Source of the DNA: an uncultured Oscillospiraceae bacterium
GTDB taxonomy: Bacteria > Bacillota > Clostridia > Oscillospirales > Acutalibacteraceae
Assembly: GCA_900549055.1 (NCBI GenBank)
Contig: URNB01000080.1
Location: forward strand, 1-9,638
Direction of reading: 5' to 3'
DNA length: 9,638 nt
Numbering within the stretch: position 1 is the stretch's first letter; each line of letters opens with the position of its first letter. The position numbers and the translations under genes are program-made. Below, piece by piece: positions 1-6,084 of this stretch. Below the pieces are notes generated by a model that saw only the letters and a list, made by a program, of their open reading frames with translations, was not told the origin of the DNA and did no database searches.

Positions 1-298
1 TTATCTAACGGCGAAGTTTTCTGATTTTTGTAACACATCATTGACAAACCTACAGAATTTATCACACGTTCGTGTCAAGTATCTGCAGAAAATTTTTTTA
101 GAATGCTAAAGTGAATTAACGGTAGATTTGCGGTTTAAAGTCAGGCTGCCGGCTGCAAGTATCGGCGCCAAATGCTTCAGTGTTGTTTCGCTCCATAAAT
201 TTCCACTGTTTATGCGGATTTGCGGTTGTTTTCAGCCATAAGGAAATTATGTTTAAAAATAAGAAAATTACCCTTAAATTCGGCAGAAAGTCAACACG
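1..298. other. AT-rich region with no supportable gene
   Basis: I see no RNA gene, complete ORF or recognisable protein here. On the minus strand one frame stays open in two short pieces, 4-105 and 109-231, separated by an in-frame TAG at 106-108. Neither piece has a credible start or a family I recognise, so a decayed coding remnant is possible but unproven. A 10-bp direct repeat (ATTTGCGGTT) occurs at 125-134 and 218-227; it is too short to interpret. Confidence 0.4.
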
Positions 299-338
299 AA
301 AAAAACGGGATAAGGCATTTCGCCCTATCCCGTTTTTT
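299..338. terminator. Bidirectional rho-independent terminator
   Basis: The arms 301-316 and 323-337 form a long stem (A-tract, ACGGGATA, GGC) with one A/C mismatch and a short ATTTC-type loop. It is flanked by seven A on the left and six T on the right, so it can end transcription in both directions. On the minus strand it lies about 130 bp past the stop of the metallohydrolase remnant and most likely ends the minus-strand carbohydrate unit. Confidence 0.85.
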
Positions 339-470
339 ATTGTTTGATTCTTAAAGCAATCTTGGCTTAAAGACCGGAGAAATACCTGTTCTGAAATACT
401 GTTTCAACTCTTGAACCCAAATACCGACAAAAAGTTACAGAAACCATCACGGAATCCTAATTACCGAAGA

Positions 471-683
471 TTAAAGGAATATGGGATTAGTCCATGCTTT
501 TTTGCCGTTTCCGTCGACTATGCTTATTCGCACATAATCATAAGCCCCGGCCCAAAAATTCACTATGTCAAACTCGGCGTGTGTGAGTTTTCCGTTTTCA
601 TCAATAATAACCCTGTTAGGATGCATATCGCTCTGCAGCCGTATTCTTGAAACCGGAGAACAATCGTAAAGCGGACAAATAAT
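471..683 (-). pseudogene. C-terminal remnant of a PHP-domain (CehA/McbA-like) metallohydrolase
   Basis: Read on the minus strand, an open stretch of 70 codons runs from an in-frame TAG at 684-686 to a TAA at 471-473. Its end reads YDYVRISIVDGNGKKAWTNP followed by IFL and the stop. A tyrosine-valine-arginine strand, a D-G-N/D-G-K turn and a final AW(S/T)NPI(F/W)L is the usual close of CehA/McbA-type PHP metal-dependent phosphoesterases. Further upstream, the segment DCSPVSRIRL resembles the 'CSP...I' strand that precedes it in that family. The N-terminal PHP catalytic domain with its metal-binding histidines is absent; the 167 bp between this remnant and the alpha-galactosidase stop show no matching frame. 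There is no plausible start with a ribosome site, so I read it as a truncated, non-functional relic of a gene once downstream of the alpha-galactosidase. The family call rests on motif memory only. Confidence 0.55.
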
Positions 684-850
684 CTATAGTGAGATAAAAG
701 CAGATATAGGGAACATATTGCGGCAGTTATGCAATCAAAAATGTGTGGAAATAATATAAGCGGAATTGTGTCCCGACCGTGCATTTTATGCTCATTCGGT
801 CTGCGAGTTGATCTCCGTCCGGTTGATGCCTTATGTATTCCTGTATTTGC
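684..850. other. Non-coding gap between alpha-galactosidase and metallohydrolase remnant
   Basis: All minus-strand frames are interrupted and nothing resembles the missing PHP catalytic domain, a promoter or a strong hairpin. The gap probably marks where the 5' part of the downstream gene was deleted. Confidence 0.4.
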
Positions 851-2512
851 CTATTCCGCGCGCATAACAATAATCTCGGATTTATTTTCCCTGTCGTTTC
901 TGAAAACGATTCCGTAATTCATAAGATATTTGCCGTCATATGAATTTTCGCCGATTCGGTAGGTCGCGTTTTCGCAAAGACCCTGCGGCTTTATAAATTC
1001 ATCCGGAGAATAAGCCGTCGCCTTATAGCTGCTTATGCAAACGACCGCGGTTTTCTTATCCTCCGACACAAATTCCACAGCCGACAAATCGGTTTCAAAG
1101 GGAGATTTTAAGCGATAGCAGTCGCCCTTATGGAAGACCTCCTGCAGCTCGCGGTATTCGCGTACCTTTTTCTTTGCAATCTCAAGCTCATGATCTGTGC
1201 ATTTATTCAAATCAAGCTCAAATCCGAACTGACCCGGAAGCGCAACATCACAGCGCATTTCAAAGGAGGTTATTCTTCCGATCTGATGATTCGGCACCGC
1301 CGAAACATGCGCGCCCATTGAGGAATACGGATAAACAATGCTTGTGCCGTACTGTATGCGAAGCCGCTCTGTCGCGTCGCTGTCGTCGCTCGTCCAGGTC
1401 TGCGGCATATAGTAAAGCATTCCGGGATCAAATCTTCCGCCGCCGCTGGCGCAGCTTTCAAACAAAACGTTCGGGAAACGCTGCGTTAAGGTCTCAAGCA
1501 CACTGTAAAGACCGAGCATATATCGGTGCTTTACCTCACCCTGTCTGTCGGCGGGCAGCTCTGATGAGCCAACCTCGGACATATAGCGGTTCATATCCCA
1601 CTTGACATACTCGATATTTGCTTTATTAAGCACATCGGAAACCGCTTCGGTTATATAATCGCAGACATCCTTTCTTGACAGATCCAGCGTCAGCTGATTT
1701 CGCACAAGGCTTGACTGTCTGCCCTTTGCGTGCAGGATCCAATCGGGGTGAGCGCGGTAAAGGTCACTGTCCGGATTTACCATTTCCGGTTCAAACCAAA
1801 GCCCGAAGCGCATACCGAGCGCATTTATTTTATCGGCAAGACCCCGAAGTCCGTTCGGCAGTCGGTCGGGGTTTTCCACCCAATCGCCCAGTCCCGCGTT
1901 ATCGGCTGTTCTTTTGCCGAACCAGCCGTCGTCGAGCACCATTGTGTCAATTCCTATCTGCGCAGCCTTCTCCGCAATTTTAACAAGCTTTTCCTCGTTA
2001 AAATCAAAATAGGTGGCTTCCCAGTTGTTTATAAGCACAAACCGCTCGGAATCGCGGTATTTGCCCCTGCAAAGCCGTGTGCGGTAAAGCTTATGATAAA
2101 TTCTCGACATTTCGCCGATACCGTTTGCGGAATACACAAGAACCGCCTCGGGAGTGCAGAAGGTATCGTTTCTTTCAAGCGTGTAGGAAAACTGAAAAGG
2201 ATTTATACCGATATATGCGCGCGCGGTATTGTATGCGTCCAGCTCAACACCCGCAACGAAATCTCCGCTGTAAACCAGGCTGAAGCCGTAAACATCGCCC
2301 TGCGTTTCGGCAGCGTCCTTTGAGCATACCGCCATAAACGGGCTGTGGTAGGCGCTGCTTGCGCCGCAGCGGCTCTCCACGCATTGATTTCCGCTTGTTA
2401 TCCTCTTCCTTGTGATTTGACGTTCCCTTGTCCATGTGCCGTCAAGGGTCAAAATATCGCTGTCGGCCATGCCGTAAAAATCAACGGCAGCGCTCATTGC
2501 GCCGCAAAGCAC
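851..2512 (-). CDS. Alpha-galactosidase (GH36), central and C-terminal catalytic part, downstream of a frameshift
   Basis: This frame encodes most of a family GH36 alpha-galactosidase, a cytoplasmic retaining enzyme that releases alpha-1,6-galactose from melibiose- and raffinose-type oligosaccharides. Counting from the GTG at 2510-2512 (553 aa), the frame opens in the end of the N-terminal beta-supersandwich (VDFYGM, LDGTW). It continues through the TIM-barrel strands VLDDGWFGKR (192-201) and FGLWFEPEMV (236-245). The nucleophile Asp306 lies in KWDMNR, the substrate-binding ESCASGGGRFD at 352-362, and the acid/base aspartate in WTSDDSDATERL (373-384). A C-terminal beta domain ends at the stop codon 851-853. 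All catalytic motifs are intact; only the N-terminal 170 residues lie in another frame. The GTG has GGAG eight bases upstream, and an ATG at 2495-2497 overlaps the N-part stop as ATGA, so separate translation is conceivable. An assembly or sequencing error remains possible. Confidence 0.9.
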   Translation of the reverse strand: MLCGAMSAAVDFYGMADSDILTLDGTWTRERQITRKRITSGNQCVESRCGASSAYHSPFMAVCSKDAAETQGDVYGFSLVYSGDFVAGVELDAYNTARAYIGINPFQFSYTLERNDTFCTPEAVLVYSANGIGEMSRIYHKLYRTRLCRGKYRDSERFVLINNWEATYFDFNEEKLVKIAEKAAQIGIDTMVLDDGWFGKRTADNAGLGDWVENPDRLPNGLRGLADKINALGMRFGLWFEPEMVNPDSDLYRAHPDWILHAKGRQSSLVRNQLTLDLSRKDVCDYITEAVSDVLNKANIEYVKWDMNRYMSEVGSSELPADRQGEVKHRYMLGLYSVLETLTQRFPNVLFESCASGGGRFDPGMLYYMPQTWTSDDSDATERLRIQYGTSIVYPYSSMGAHVSAVPNHQIGRITSFEMRCDVALPGQFGFELDLNKCTDHELEIAKKKVREYRELQEVFHKGDCYRLKSPFETDLSAVEFVSEDKKTAVVCISSYKATAYSPDEFIKPQGLCENATYRIGENSYDGKYLMNYGIVFRNDRENKSEIIVMRAE

Positions 2513-3015
2513 GGTTTTTTCTCCAGATTTTTTATAACGGTACTTCTTGTTATCGCATCGATATTATTAAAAACGGTATAATACAGCGTAACCTCTAACT
2601 GCTGCACCTCGTCTGTCAGGGTTATTTTAAGGGTGTCCGCTTCGGAATCGGCTTCGGTGTAGGTTGCAGGCAGCCCTTTGAGAGCGGGCTTCCCGCTTTC
2701 AATTTCATATTTTGAAAATTTCAGCTTGACCTGCTGCCCGTTTACACCGGAGGAAATCTGCATCGCCGGAATGCGATTATCCGCATTGCCGAAGGTCGGG
2801 TATTCCTGCGGCAGCGTGTTTGAGGAAAATTCCCCGCGATCATAAGCGGAAAGCGCACGTCGTGTGTAGGTTTTTCCCCAGTCGTCCGGAATCCTGTCAA
2901 TCCGCTTTCCCCAATGAATATGAATCGGTAATTCTCCGTTCAAAAGACCGATTATGTAGCTTGTTTTTTCGGTGCTTAAATAAAACACCTTGTTTTTTTC
3001 ATCAAATGTAATCAT
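2494..3015 (-). CDS. Alpha-galactosidase (GH36), N-terminal domain, upstream of a frameshift
   Basis: This 173-aa frame is the N-terminal beta-supersandwich of the same GH36 alpha-galactosidase. The hallmark segment LPQEYPTFGNADNRIPA sits near residues 68-84, followed by the GLPATY and ITLTDEV...VTLYYTVF strands typical of GH36 N-domains. It has no signal peptide, so the enzyme would be cytoplasmic. The start is well supported: ATG at 3013-3015 with GGGAG (3022-3026) six bases upstream and a promoter at 3051-3078. Family similarity ends near STVIKN; the last residues (KKPCFAAQ, then TGA at 2494-2496) are out of frame, whereas the next frame continues with the expected ...SAAVDFYGM. Restoring one base near 2515-2535 gives a single protein of about 721 aa, the normal GH36 length. 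Either the gene is a recent pseudogene or the data contain a one-base error. Confidence 0.85.
   Translation of the reverse strand: MITFDEKNKVFYLSTEKTSYIIGLLNGELPIHIHWGKRIDRIPDDWGKTYTRRALSAYDRGEFSSNTLPQEYPTFGNADNRIPAMQISSGVNGQQVKLKFSKYEIESGKPALKGLPATYTEADSEADTLKITLTDEVQQLEVTLYYTVFNNIDAITRSTVIKNLEKKPCFAAQ
2510..2524 (-). promoter_or_regulatory. Possible internal ribosome binding site before the C-terminal alpha-galactosidase frame
   Basis: On the minus strand GGAG (2521-2524) is followed after eight bases by GTG (2510-2512), which is in frame with the catalytic part. It could allow re-initiation and separate synthesis of the catalytic half. The match may be coincidence, because it lies inside a conserved coding stretch. 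Confidence 0.3.
2515..2535 (-). other. Frameshift site in the alpha-galactosidase gene
   Basis: The frame change falls between the conserved STVIKN and VLCGAMSAAVDF segments. The interval contains a run of six A (2515-2520 on the complement) and AAAAAAT just upstream. A one-base loss in either A/T-rich stretch would explain the break. The heptamer in the zero frame, G AAA AAA, is only a poor match to a -1 slippery site, so programmed frameshifting is less likely than mutation or error. Confidence 0.7.
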
Positions 3016-3050
3016 AATATTCTCCCGAAAGCTTTAAATTTTCATAATCA

Positions 3051-3078
3051 ATTATACATGATAATAAAATAATTTCAA
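3051..3078 (-). promoter_or_regulatory. Sigma-A promoter of the alpha-galactosidase gene
   Basis: The minus strand carries TTGAAA (3073-3078), a 16-bp spacer and a perfect TATAAT (3051-3056). Transcription would start near 3044 and give a leader of about 29 nt before the ATG at 3013-3015. The neighbouring AraC-family regulator is the obvious candidate to act here. Confidence 0.75.
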
Positions 3079-3097
3079 TCAAAAAATAACCGTTTCG

Positions 3098-3110
3098 GGA
3101 AAAATTTTCC
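3098..3110. promoter_or_regulatory. Candidate operator: GGAAAA-A-TTTTCC palindrome
   Basis: A perfect 6+1+6 inverted repeat sits about 20 bp upstream of the alpha-galactosidase -35 box. This is a position where an activator or catabolite-type regulator could bind. The sequence is not one I can assign to a specific regulator. Confidence 0.3.
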
Positions 3111-3236
3111 GCTGTTTTACAATCTCTACGTTAGGCAAACGAGAATAATCCGAACCTGCCGCGCTAAGAATTACATCAATATGCGACACATCAAATTATA
3201 AATTTTGTTAATATATTTATACCGCTAATGTCTGAA

Positions 3237-4034
3237 TTACTTGATGTGCTTTTGTGAAAATTCCTTGGGTGTCATACCGTAGCGCTCCTTAAAGAAGCGG
3301 CTGAAATATTTCGCGTTGTTAAAGCCGCACATATCGGAAGCCGTCTCCACGCCGAAGCCGCCCTTTATCATCAGCTCCACAGCGTGATCCAGCCGCAGAT
3401 TTATCACATAATCCTTGAGCGAGACTCCGTAGCACCTGGCAAAAAGCTTGCGCAGATATTGGGCGCTGATTCCGCATTTGGCGGCAAGAGTTTCCGCGTC
3501 AAGCTTTTCGGGGAGGGTGTAGTGCTCCTCAATATATTTAAGCGCGGGAGCAACAAGCTCATGATACCTTGTGCCGTAACGGCTTGATTGATAATCCCTC
3601 CGCAGCAGCGAAATTATTTTATAGAGGTCGCCTGTTACCGCCTCGGAATACCCTAGGCTTTTCCTCGTCCAATCGCGATCCGCCTCTTCAAAAAGCGCCA
3701 GCATCCTCTCGGGGTCTGCCGCCGAGAGCTTGAACGGCTCAAGCGGCTCATCATTTGAAATTTCAAAGTTAATTATATACATATATCTCGATTCGGTTCT
3801 GTCGGCAGGCTTCCGTCTCACCTTATATTTGCAGCCCTTCGGCAGAAAAATACAGTCGCCGCTTTTGCAGGTTACGGCGCCGTAATAAGGAAATCTGTAG
3901 GTATGCTCCCCTGCGGCGAAAAAAGCAAGCCCGTGTGACGGACGGTTTCTTTCCTTTGCCTTAAGCGCACCGAACGGTGCGTGCGCCGCAACAATCGGCG
4001 CGGTAATATGAAAATCCGATTCAAATAAATTCAT
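3237..4034 (-). CDS. AraC-family transcriptional regulator
   Basis: This is a 265-aa DNA-binding regulator with the usual two-part AraC layout. Residues about 1-90 form a cupin-like effector-sensing domain (FFAAGEHTYRFPYYG, then SGDCIFLPKGCKY at 58-70). Residues about 165-262 form the double helix-turn-helix domain. Helix set one includes ETLAAKCGISAQYLRKLFAR (181-200); set two includes ASDMCGFNNAKYFSRFFKER (232-251), followed by the near-invariant GMTPKEF. The start chosen is ATG 4032-4034, preceded by GGGGGAA. An in-frame start further upstream would fall inside the promoter. The gene lies 221 bp upstream of the alpha-galactosidase on the same strand, and AraC members such as MelR/RafR types commonly activate adjacent alpha-galactoside genes. 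A role as sugar-responsive activator of that gene is therefore the best inference; the inducer is unknown. The frame is intact, unlike its target. Confidence 0.93.
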   Translation of the reverse strand: MNLFESDFHITAPIVAAHAPFGALKAKERNRPSHGLAFFAAGEHTYRFPYYGAVTCKSGDCIFLPKGCKYKVRRKPADRTESRYMYIINFEISNDEPLEPFKLSAADPERMLALFEEADRDWTRKSLGYSEAVTGDLYKIISLLRRDYQSSRYGTRYHELVAPALKYIEEHYTLPEKLDAETLAAKCGISAQYLRKLFARCYGVSLKDYVINLRLDHAVELMIKGGFGVETASDMCGFNNAKYFSRFFKERYGMTPKEFSQKHIK

Positions 4035-4076
4035 AAGGCTTCCCCCGAGGATATTTGTATATATTTCTATATATTT

Positions 4077-4104
4077 ATTATAATGCATACACCGAATAAG
4101 TCAA
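4077..4104 (-). promoter_or_regulatory. Sigma-A promoter of the AraC-family regulator
   Basis: The minus strand has TTGACT (4099-4104), a 16-bp spacer and a perfect TATAAT (4077-4082), followed by an AT-rich leader with repeated TATATTT units and the gene's Shine-Dalgarno. The regulator is thus transcribed independently of the remnant upstream. Confidence 0.8.
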
Positions 4105-4140
4105 GTGCCGCAGCGATAAAAATCATCGGAGCATAAAGAA

Positions 4141-4175
4141 CCGGCTTCTCTCTGTGAAGCGCAGAGAAAAGCCGG
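4141..4175 (-). terminator. Hairpin terminator after the glycoside-hydrolase remnant
   Basis: The arms CCGGCTTCTCTCTG (4141-4154) and 4162-4175 pair over 14 bp with one mismatch around a 7-nt loop. The minus strand continues with TTCTTTAT, a modest T-tract. It lies just after the stop (4219-4221) of the minus-strand remnant and before the regulator's promoter. Confidence 0.65.
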
Positions 4176-4218
4176 TAAAATGGGTCGGAGCCGAATTTTT
4201 TAAATAGAAGTATAGCTA

Positions 4219-4532
4219 TTAAAATTCAATTCCGAAAAGAACAAAATTGTAATTATCAGTCCATAGCTCCTTATCGTGCGGAACGTGTCAACCTCTTTTA
4301 TCGGAAAATGTGAGCGGCCCGACAGCAAAACAGGCGAAACGGTGTTCTCGCCGTCTGTTAAAAACGGAGTGACATCAAGCGTATACAGAGCAAATGCAAG
4401 CACGCCCGCAGACTGCCCGTTAACGATAACCTCCGCAGCGGGCGCATTTAATTTATTTGCCGAAATAACATACCGTGCAAATGTCGCACCCCGATTACAT
4501 CCGTGAGGGCATGAATACACTTTAAGGCTCAT
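4219..4532 (-). pseudogene. C-terminal remnant of a glycoside-hydrolase-like protein with a carbohydrate-binding jelly-roll, frameshifted
   Basis: The minus-strand frame beginning near 4532 encodes FARYVISANKLNAPAAEVIV followed by NGQSAGVLAF, LYTLDVTPFLTDGENTV. This 'VxVNGxxAG...LDVTPFLxxGENxI' pattern is typical of galactose-binding-like beta-sandwich domains at the ends of large GH2- and GH78-like glycosidases. Around 4275-4285 the frame breaks. The +1-shifted frame then continues DKELWTDNYNFVLFGIEF and stops at TAA 4219-4221, which is the kind of W...Y..VLFGI closing strand those proteins have. One missing base would join the two pieces. No catalytic domain is present and a stop lies a few codons upstream of the ATG, so this is the decayed 3' end of a larger enzyme gene. 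The exact family cannot be fixed. Confidence 0.6.
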
Positions 4533-4727
4533 AAATTTCAGTCATTCCTATCTTTGTGAAATATTTAAAGCCCAATATAACATATCGGGGTGCTTTTTCA
4601 TCATTTTTTTCAAATAACAAAAAGTGAGCATTCACGAGTATATGCGAGAAAAACGGAGTATTTTAAAGACAATAAAATTTAAGGCGCAAAATACGGCAGA
4701 AAAATGTAGAAAAAACGCAAAAAATAC

Positions 4728-4756
4728 TTGACATTTTAGCGTTTTGATAGTATAGT
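4728..4756 (+). promoter_or_regulatory. Sigma-A promoter of the pot operon
   Basis: A perfect TTGACA (4728-4733) is separated by 17 bp from TATAGT (4751-4756). Transcription would start near 4763, giving a leader of about 200 nt before potA. With such a strong promoter, control is likely to act in the leader or through a repressor. Confidence 0.85.
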
Positions 4757-4810
4757 CTATATTTAGTTAGACATTGAATTTAATATGTTTAAGCATCTGT
4801 GTAGAGAGCA

Positions 4811-4963
4811 GGTTCAGATTTTATGCCGTAGTTTCGGGTCAGAGGACCTTTGAAAACTATGAAAAACCCTTTGTTCAGGGCATATTACGAAGAGTCTGCG
4901 GGTATCGCACGGGGAAAATTATTCTTGTGTCGGCACTTGGTGTTGAACAAAGGGGGATGCTTT
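4811..4963 (+). promoter_or_regulatory. Structured potA leader with Shine-Dalgarno-sequestering helix (riboswitch candidate)
   Basis: Several pairings can be drawn. 4815-4820 pairs with 4893-4898 (6 bp, one GU). 4822-4827 (UAUGCC) pairs with 4879-4884 (GGCAUA). 4829-4834 pairs with 4854-4859, capped by GGUC-AGAG-GACC (4837-4848). The decisive one is CCCUUUGUUCA (4867-4877), which pairs perfectly with 4944-4954, masking the upstream part of the Shine-Dalgarno AGGGGG (4951-4956). The first three stems leave 4867-4877 in a loop, so the masking helix would form a pseudoknot with them. Alternatively the small CCCU/AGGG hairpin (4867-4870/4877-4880) would free the ribosome site. I infer a cis-acting translational switch. 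I do not recognise a known riboswitch consensus, and the ligand is unknown; a polyamine would fit the operon. Confidence 0.5.
4951..4956 (+). promoter_or_regulatory. Ribosome binding site of potA
   Basis: AGGGGG lies seven bases before ATG 4964 and decides the start. The frame is open further upstream, to a TTG at 4850, but that segment is leader RNA and lies outside the conserved PotA N-terminus. Confidence 0.85.
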
Positions 4964-6082
4964 ATGGAAAAAGAAAATATTGTGGAGCTTAAAAACATTT
5001 CGGTCGCTTTTGACGGCGAGCAGGTTTTGGACGGGCTTGACCTTGAAATTAAGGATAAGGAGTTTATAACTCTGCTGGGTCCCTCCGGTTGCGGTAAAAC
5101 AACCACCCTGCGGCTTATAGCCGGCTTTTTGGAGCCGGACGGCGGCGAGATTTTGTTTGAGGGCAAAAAAATAAATGGTGTTCCGGCGTATAAGCGTCAG
5201 GTTAACACCATTTTTCAGCGTTATGCACTGTTTCCGCACCTTAATGTGTATGAAAACATTGCGTTCGGGCTGCGGGTTAAAAAGCGCCCCGAAAAAGAGA
5301 TAAAGGAAAAGGTTGCCGAAATGCTGCGCCTTGTAAACCTCACGGGGCTTGAAAAACGGCATATCGATACCCTTTCTGGCGGTCAGCAGCAGCGTGTGGC
5401 CATTGCCCGCGCCATTGCAAACCACCCCAAGGTGCTGCTGCTTGACGAGCCGCTTGCCGCGCTTGACCTTAAACTCCGCAAGGATATGCAAAAGGAGCTT
5501 AAAAAAATTCAGCAGCAGTTAGGCATAACCTTTGTTTTTGTAACGCACGACCAGGAAGAGGCGCTTACCATGTCCGACCGCGTGGTGGTAATGGACGGCG
5601 GCAAGATTCAGCAGGTAGGCACTCCGCAGGATATTTACAACGAGCCGCAGAACGCCTTTGTAGCTGACTTTATAGGCGAATCGAATATAGTGGACGGCAT
5701 TATGCTGCGGGATTTGTATGTTGAATTTTCAGGCGCGCGGTTTGACTGCCTTGATAAGGGCTTTGCCGAAAACGAGGCGGTGGATGTTGTAGTTCGCCCT
5801 GAGGATGTGGACATTGTTCCCCCCGAAAAAGGTATGCTTACAGGCACGGTAACATCGGTTGCTTTCCTCGGCGTGCACTATGAAATAATAGTGGATATAG
5901 GCGGCTTTAAGTGGATGATACAAACCACCGACGAGCATTTTGTGGGTGATAAGGTCGGACTTTATATAGAGCCCGATGCTATACACATTATGAAAAAATC
6001 AAAGTATTCGGGACTTTACGGCGATTATTCCTCCTACAGTGAGGAAATTGACCACCTCTCCGACGTTATCGAGGAGGAATAG
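4964..6082 (+). CDS. potA: Spermidine/putrescine ABC transporter, ATP-binding protein PotA
   Basis: This 372-aa cytoplasmic ATPase powers polyamine import. Visible motifs are Walker A GPSGCGKTT (39-47), Q-loop Gln85 in FQRYALFPHLNV, and the ABC signature LSGGQQQRVAIARA (137-150). Walker B LLLDEPLAALD follows (158-168, catalytic Glu162), then the switch histidine His195 in FVTHDQEEALTMSDR. Residues about 240-345 form the regulatory TOBE domain (VVVRPEDVDI, GTVTSVAFLGVHYEI). The length is typical of PotA, and the QEEALTMSD...GxxQQVGTPxxIYxxP series is characteristic of the polyamine/iron/sugar importer ATPases. The permease and binding-protein neighbours settle the polyamine assignment. It is the first gene of a four-gene operon; its end overlaps the ribosome site of potB (GAGGAGGAA at 6071-6079). 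Translation probably depends on the folded leader. Confidence 0.95.
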   Translation: MEKENIVELKNISVAFDGEQVLDGLDLEIKDKEFITLLGPSGCGKTTTLRLIAGFLEPDGGEILFEGKKINGVPAYKRQVNTIFQRYALFPHLNVYENIAFGLRVKKRPEKEIKEKVAEMLRLVNLTGLEKRHIDTLSGGQQQRVAIARAIANHPKVLLLDEPLAALDLKLRKDMQKELKKIQQQLGITFVFVTHDQEEALTMSDRVVVMDGGKIQQVGTPQDIYNEPQNAFVADFIGESNIVDGIMLRDLYVEFSGARFDCLDKGFAENEAVDVVVRPEDVDIVPPEKGMLTGTVTSVAFLGVHYEIIVDIGGFKWMIQTTDEHFVGDKVGLYIEPDAIHIMKKSKYSGLYGDYSSYSEEIDHLSDVIEEE

Positions 6083-6084
6083 CC

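Noticed and set aside
4..231. Minus-strand frame open in two pieces (4-105 and 109-231) around an in-frame TAG
   Set aside because: Both pieces are short, lack starts and match nothing I know. Random open stretches of this length are expected.
411..650. A 79-codon plus-strand open frame
   Set aside because: It has no Shine-Dalgarno or promoter and overlaps the minus-strand metallohydrolase remnant, whose translation makes protein sense.
563..784. A 73-codon minus-strand open frame
   Set aside because: Its frame is offset from the recognisable remnant, has no family resemblance and is hydrophobic mainly from AT-rich codons.
2515..2521. Programmed -1 ribosomal frameshift in the alpha-galactosidase
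   Set aside because: The zero-frame heptamer G AAA AAA departs from the X XXY YYZ pattern, no clear downstream pseudoknot was found, and GH36 enzymes are not known to use recoding.
4567..4598. Weak hairpin AAAGC-CC / GG-T-GCTTT followed by five T, resembling a plus-strand terminator
   Set aside because: The stem is only about seven pairs with a bulge and a 15-nt loop, and no plus-strand gene lies upstream to be terminated.
4525..4662. A 46-codon open minus-strand stretch ending at TAA 4522-4524
   Set aside because: There is no suitable start codon, the region is AT-rich, and I recognise no family. It could be another relic, but nothing in the sequence shows it.
4850..4963. N-terminal extension of PotA starting at TTG 4850 or ATG 4859
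   Set aside because: PotA homology begins at the ATG 4964, which has a strong AGGGGG site seven bases away. The upstream frame lies in the structured leader.
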